Assembly (NCBI GenBank): GCA_963678705.1
Contig: OY783207.1
Location: forward strand, 7,874,001 to 7,938,000
Reading direction: 5' to 3'
Source of the DNA: Panorpa germanica
Lineage: Eukaryota; Arthropoda; Insecta; Mecoptera; Panorpidae
DNA length: 64,000 bases
Below the pieces are notes generated by a model. The model was not told where the DNA came from. It worked only from the letters and a program-made list of their open reading frames with translations, and searched no databases. Shown piece by piece: positions 59,960 through 64,000 of this stretch; position 1 is the first letter of the stretch; every line of letters begins with the position of its first letter. A program made the translations under genes and the position numbers.

Positions 59960-60598
59960 GAACAGTTACAATTTTCAAAAAATCGATTATTTTCAAAGTT
60001 ATGTAAGTTGAAAGAATTTTATTTTACTGCTTTTTTTAGTACTTTTGAACTTGAAATGCGTTTATCTGAAAACTGTGTTTTTAAAGTCGGTGACCAAGAT
60101 TTCTCAGAAACGGCTGAACCGATCAGTCTCAAATTTTAACACAAGTTTCTTAAGTATATTTTTTAGTAATTAATCAAAGTTTTTTGTTATCGATAAATAT
60201 TTTCTTTTTTATAAACAATTTAAGGCCAAAATTTTGGTCAAAAATCAAACTTTTTTTTGAGAAGTCGTCATTTTGTCAAAAAAAAATATTTTACTTATTC
60301 CTTCGATTAATTACTAGATTATACATTACTTTAACGAAATCCGTTTGGTTATTTCATTTTTGATGATCCAGTCCAGAGATATCGCGGTCACCGCAAGATG
60401 CCGTTTTTAAGAGGAGCTCCTGGAGATCAGCTATAGCAGCTTCCAAATTATTATTTTTACAAATACAAAAATATTAAAATACAGTCAAAAGTTACCCGAA
60501 TATGTGTACAAATTTTTACATTAATACTTTTAAAAGTCTTCTCAGGGAAAGTTCTTAAAAAATCGCTTTTTTTGGGCCTCGTAACTGTATATAACCTC
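59960..60598 (-). mobile_element. inverted copy of the TTAA-flanked element
   Basis: The 5' terminus, at the right on the plus strand, is AACTGTATATAACCTC followed by TTAA (60,599-60,602). The body aligns with the reverse complement of 32,948-33,555, including CTCCTGGAGATCAGCTATAG and CCGATCAGTCTCAAATTTTA. The far end near 59,960 retains ACAGTTACAATTTTC but no clean TTAA, so that terminus is eroded or truncated. Confidence 0.82.
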
Positions 60599-60602
60599 TT
60601 AA

Positions 60603-61769
60603 GTTCAGAAAACATTTTTAGTTTTCTACTATAATTTTAAAATATTTGTTCTTGTTGAAACATTCATAAAATGACCTCTCTTGTCGATCAGAGTCGATAT
60701 ACATAATAAGAGGACGCTGAGCAGGATTTCGCTATGGTTAAAATATAAGGTATCGAGCTCAAATTTTCACGCTGTCTCTTTCTGAATGATAATGCAATTA
60801 TGTTAAGTTTAAACTTTGTTGCAATAGATCATTTTTAGTTCGAAAATTTACCTTTCAATATTTTAACGATGGCAGCCACTGTGTAATAATATGTAGTTTG
60901 TTATTCAATGAAGGTTAACACAAGAAGTGCATCTTCTGCTTCTTATGAGAGGCCAGTGACCAGCAGGAACGTTACATCCGCCCTGGACCGGTAGATAGCA
61001 GCAGGTTACTTTAATCGTGTATTCGTATATAGATTAGAACTTGATTAAACCCATTAAATTAAGACTTGTTTAATATCTACATATTTCATGACTTGATACG
61101 TAATTAATCTATAATTAATTAGAGCTATAAAACTAATCAGAAGTTCTACCGGATATAAAATGTAAGTTTTCCGATTGAAATAAAACTTAATTAATTAACT
61201 AGCAACTGAAGTTAATTAGATAAATATATTAGACAGTAATATATATTAAATTGCTTTAATTACCTCCGCAAATTGATTAACAAAAATACTACTGACTGGC
61301 GTATTAAGGCAAATTAAAGAAATCTGTGCAAGTGACGTTTACCACCCAACGAGAAACATGCTCACCGCATTCAATTGAACAAATTGAACAAAATTTCGGA
61401 AAACAGAGGCGGCTGTACCTTAAGTGCACTCGTGCACTGCACTACCAAATATTTATATCTTGAAAAAGAAAAAAGAATCACAAAATATCCTATAATACTT
61501 ATATTTAAGAAGTTGCAAAGAATCCACACGCACTTAGCTACTCAATATAACTACTATGAAATATGCGATACATCGCCCAGCGCGTGAGACAGAAGATACT
61601 CATTGCAAACTATGTGAAGAATATAGCGTTATCCGTGCATCGCACGAGAATGAAGATTACCGGGGCTTGCTGAAATAACATGACATGACCATTGACCATT
61701 TTGTCGTGGATATAAGTCATCGGATTGGTTTAATATATAAAAAATAAGCAACTTTAAGTCATAATTCTC
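60603..61769. other. gene-free DNA
   Basis: No feature recognised. Confidence 0.5.
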
Positions 61770-61779
61770 TATGCACTAC

Positions 61780-62245
61780 CAATTCTCGTAGCCAACAGCC
61801 TAGGAATATACTTGGATAGGCGTTTCACAAGGAGGGAGCACATATATACGAAACATAAGTCCTTAGGACTACAACTGCATGCACTATACTGCCTAATGAA
61901 CAATTCTCAATTATCGATGGAAAACAAATTATTAATATAAAAATGTATACTTAGGCCAATATGGACTTATGGGTTACAAGTTTGTGGTACATCAGCTAAC
62001 TCAAACATTGAGATCTTACAAAGATTCCAATCTAAGACATTACGCATGATTGTAGATGCACCGTGGTATATTACAAACGAAAGACTGCACCCCGACCTTG
62101 TCATACCTGCAGTGAGACAAGAAATTATAACTTGAATGGCGAAATATAAAGAACCATCCAAATACAACAGTGACCAACCTAATGGAAGACAGGACTATCT
62201 TCAGCAGACTGAAGAGGAGGGCGACTTAATTAAATGAAATAAGAA
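61780..62245 (+). pseudogene. Jockey-like non-LTR retrotransposon ORF2 remnant
   Basis: One frame from 61,782 on reads LGIYLDRRFTRREHIYTK, then a stretch ending in MENKLLI, a TAA stop (61,938-61,940), then LRPIWTYGLQVCGTSA, NIEILQRFQSKTLR, DAPWYITNERLHPDL and AVRQEI, with a TGA at 62,133-62,135. These are hallmark segments of the region C-terminal to the reverse-transcriptase core of Jockey-clade ORF2 proteins (LGxxLDRRxTxxxH, PIWTYGxQLWG, DAPWYVxNxxxHxDL). Two stops and the absence of the rest of the element show a dead fragment. Confidence 0.88.
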
Positions 62246-64000
62246 ATAGATATTGTTGTGTCACTGGACAGATTAACTAATTAAGAATAATTTTCAGGAT
62301 ACACAAAGAATTTTAAACTTTAATTGAGAAACAAATTTGGATGTCCAGCCGGGAATATTGGTGAAAAAAACGTTGTAAGTACACAATGCGATAGTCTAAA
62401 AAGCAAATAACGGCCTAAAAAGTTACTGTTCGATTACGGACTACATTTTTATTAGGTTTCAGAGATGTTGATTAATTATTTGTTAGATATAGTCATATCT
62501 TTAGATAGTAGTGCAGTTTTTTTAATGTCTAGGCTTTGAACAAGGTTATAAACTATTACAAAAGCAAGAGCAATGATCAGCGATAGTTCTCGCAGACTCG
62601 CGTAAGTAAATGACTTGTAGAACAGCTTTCTAGATCAGTTCATTCATCTCTAACGTTGGATTATCAGAACGTAGCGTTTAATTCAACATTTAAACATCAT
62701 CAACTCAAAGTGGATGTATCGAATGACGGTAAAAACAAGTAAGAAAAAATTAATAGCTAAAAGAAAAAAAAGAATTAAAAGCTATAGGCACATAATTAAG
62801 TAATAAAGTCTAAGAAAATATGCATGAGAAATATTTAACTTAGTCTAATCAATGTGATAAATAAAATGAAAAAAATTGTTTAACAAATAAAAATTGTCGT
62901 GAATTCAACTTGGTCTAGCTCTGATGCGCTTCACTGCTTTGTAGAATTGCTCCAGTGCACAAATTTAATCGCTGGAAGTTGAAATAGTGAAATAGTATTA
63001 AGCACTGTCCATATTAGAGCAGCAGCAACATGCCAAATCATGTTACTACAGACCAGCTCTAACGCTTTTGATAGGAAAAAATTGTTTTATGATTTTATTA
63101 ACCCAAAAATATTTGTTTCTTTAATTTACTAGATCTTAACTTTATGTTACTAGTGGGGACGCTGCTTTACCATCGGTAGACAGGAAACTTTAAACACTGT
63201 AAAATAAATATCAAAACAACAAAAGGAAACACATCTTTGAGTAAATTTGAAAAATACAAAACATTGTTGTACGGTTTACTGAAAATGCAAAGACCCGAGA
63301 CAACTTCAAAGGGCTAGCGTCCATCAAAGATAAAGACTGAGAATGTAAAGGACAAAAAGTTAAGAAAATGAATTTCTATTTTTGATACGAACTAACAGTG
63401 ATAGCTTATTATGTCTAGTGAATACTGGACATAAAAGGACTATAGAAAAATGTACACGCATGCACAAACTGTAACTCATAACATATCTCATTAAATATCA
63501 CTTATACGTGTCTGGCGATGTTTCCATGCGACGTTATATTCGGTGCATTTCATACAGAAATAAATAATTGAGCTGTGCACTCGATAAAGTTTTGATTGTG
63601 ATTTTAGTTGTTGCCTGAGCGGCCTATGAATTTTAACTGCTTAAATATGGTGCGTCCGCAATATGGAAAGAATGTGTAATACGAAATGTGGCTATTCAGA
63701 TCAGAGCGAGAGACAATTGCAAGCTGAGCTGATTGAATTTAACATAAGCAAACAATAACATGCAAATAAATAATAATTAAGTCCTCAAGACAATTTAAAA
63801 TAAAATGAATAACAAAGAGCTATGAAAACACTTAAATAGATAAGAATTGCAAAAAAGTCCATGATTTTACTTTGGAAAATTTTCGAAACCTTTAATAAAG
63901 TTTAAAAATATCAAATTAACAAAAATAAGAATCTACTTTATATAATTGTACGTCTGTGTATTTTTACCATTAAAAATTAGCCCTAAAAATGGAATGAGAA
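62246..64000. other. gene-free AT-rich DNA
   Basis: No gene, RNA gene or repeat with definable limits is recognised up to the end of the window. Confidence 0.5.

Noticed and set aside
61967-62167. 66-residue minus-strand frame
   Set aside because: It is the shadow of the Jockey-like ORF2 remnant on the plus strand.

Overview
The window is AT-rich animal DNA, most likely from an insect. Two four-exon genes encode UDP-glycosyltransferases of the insect type. Around them lie fragments of non-LTR retrotransposons (a Jockey-like one and a second LINE family), a tRNA-derived SINE, and many short non-autonomous DNA transposons with TA or TTAA target sites. I cannot fix the insect order from the sequence. 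No bacterial-type operon, CRISPR array, rRNA gene or functional tRNA gene is visible.

Layout. Positions 1-13,650 are gene-free DNA with simple repeats, a GC-rich low-complexity island (about 2.5 kb), a 253-bp TA-flanked MITE (6.8 kb), a SINE (7.7 kb), dispersed repeats and an inverted-terminus element (11.25-11.68 kb). Positions 13,651-28,043 are one uninterrupted satellite array of about 14.4 kb. It is built from two related monomers, A (about 267 bp, 25 complete copies) and B (about 222-233 bp, about 33 copies). These are arranged in higher-order units of 4,665 and 4,882 bp, with a more divergent unit before them and a truncated one after. Positions 28,044-46,865 are gene-free DNA full of dispersed repeats, including a 176-bp direct repeat pair, a G-quadruplex-type tract and a TTAA-flanked element. 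Positions 46,866-52,748 hold the two UGT genes, head to tail and 479 bp apart. Positions 52,749-64,000 are again gene-free, with inverted partners of the 6.8-kb and 32.9-kb elements, a LINE 3' end and a Jockey reverse-transcriptase remnant.

The two UGT genes are a tandem duplication. Intron phases are 0, 1 and 2 in both, and exons 2 and 3 have identical lengths (223 and 220 nt). Both predicted proteins are complete (522 and 526 residues), with a signal peptide, catalytic-type His, UGT signature, C-terminal membrane segment and lysine-based ER retrieval signal. They should act in the ER lumen, conjugating sugar to small lipophilic compounds. The introns differ strongly in size because each gene has acquired its own mobile-element debris. 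The first intron of the second gene is stop-free and a multiple of three.

All coordinates, splice junctions and alignments were made by eye. Family assignments rest on recognised motifs, not on searches.
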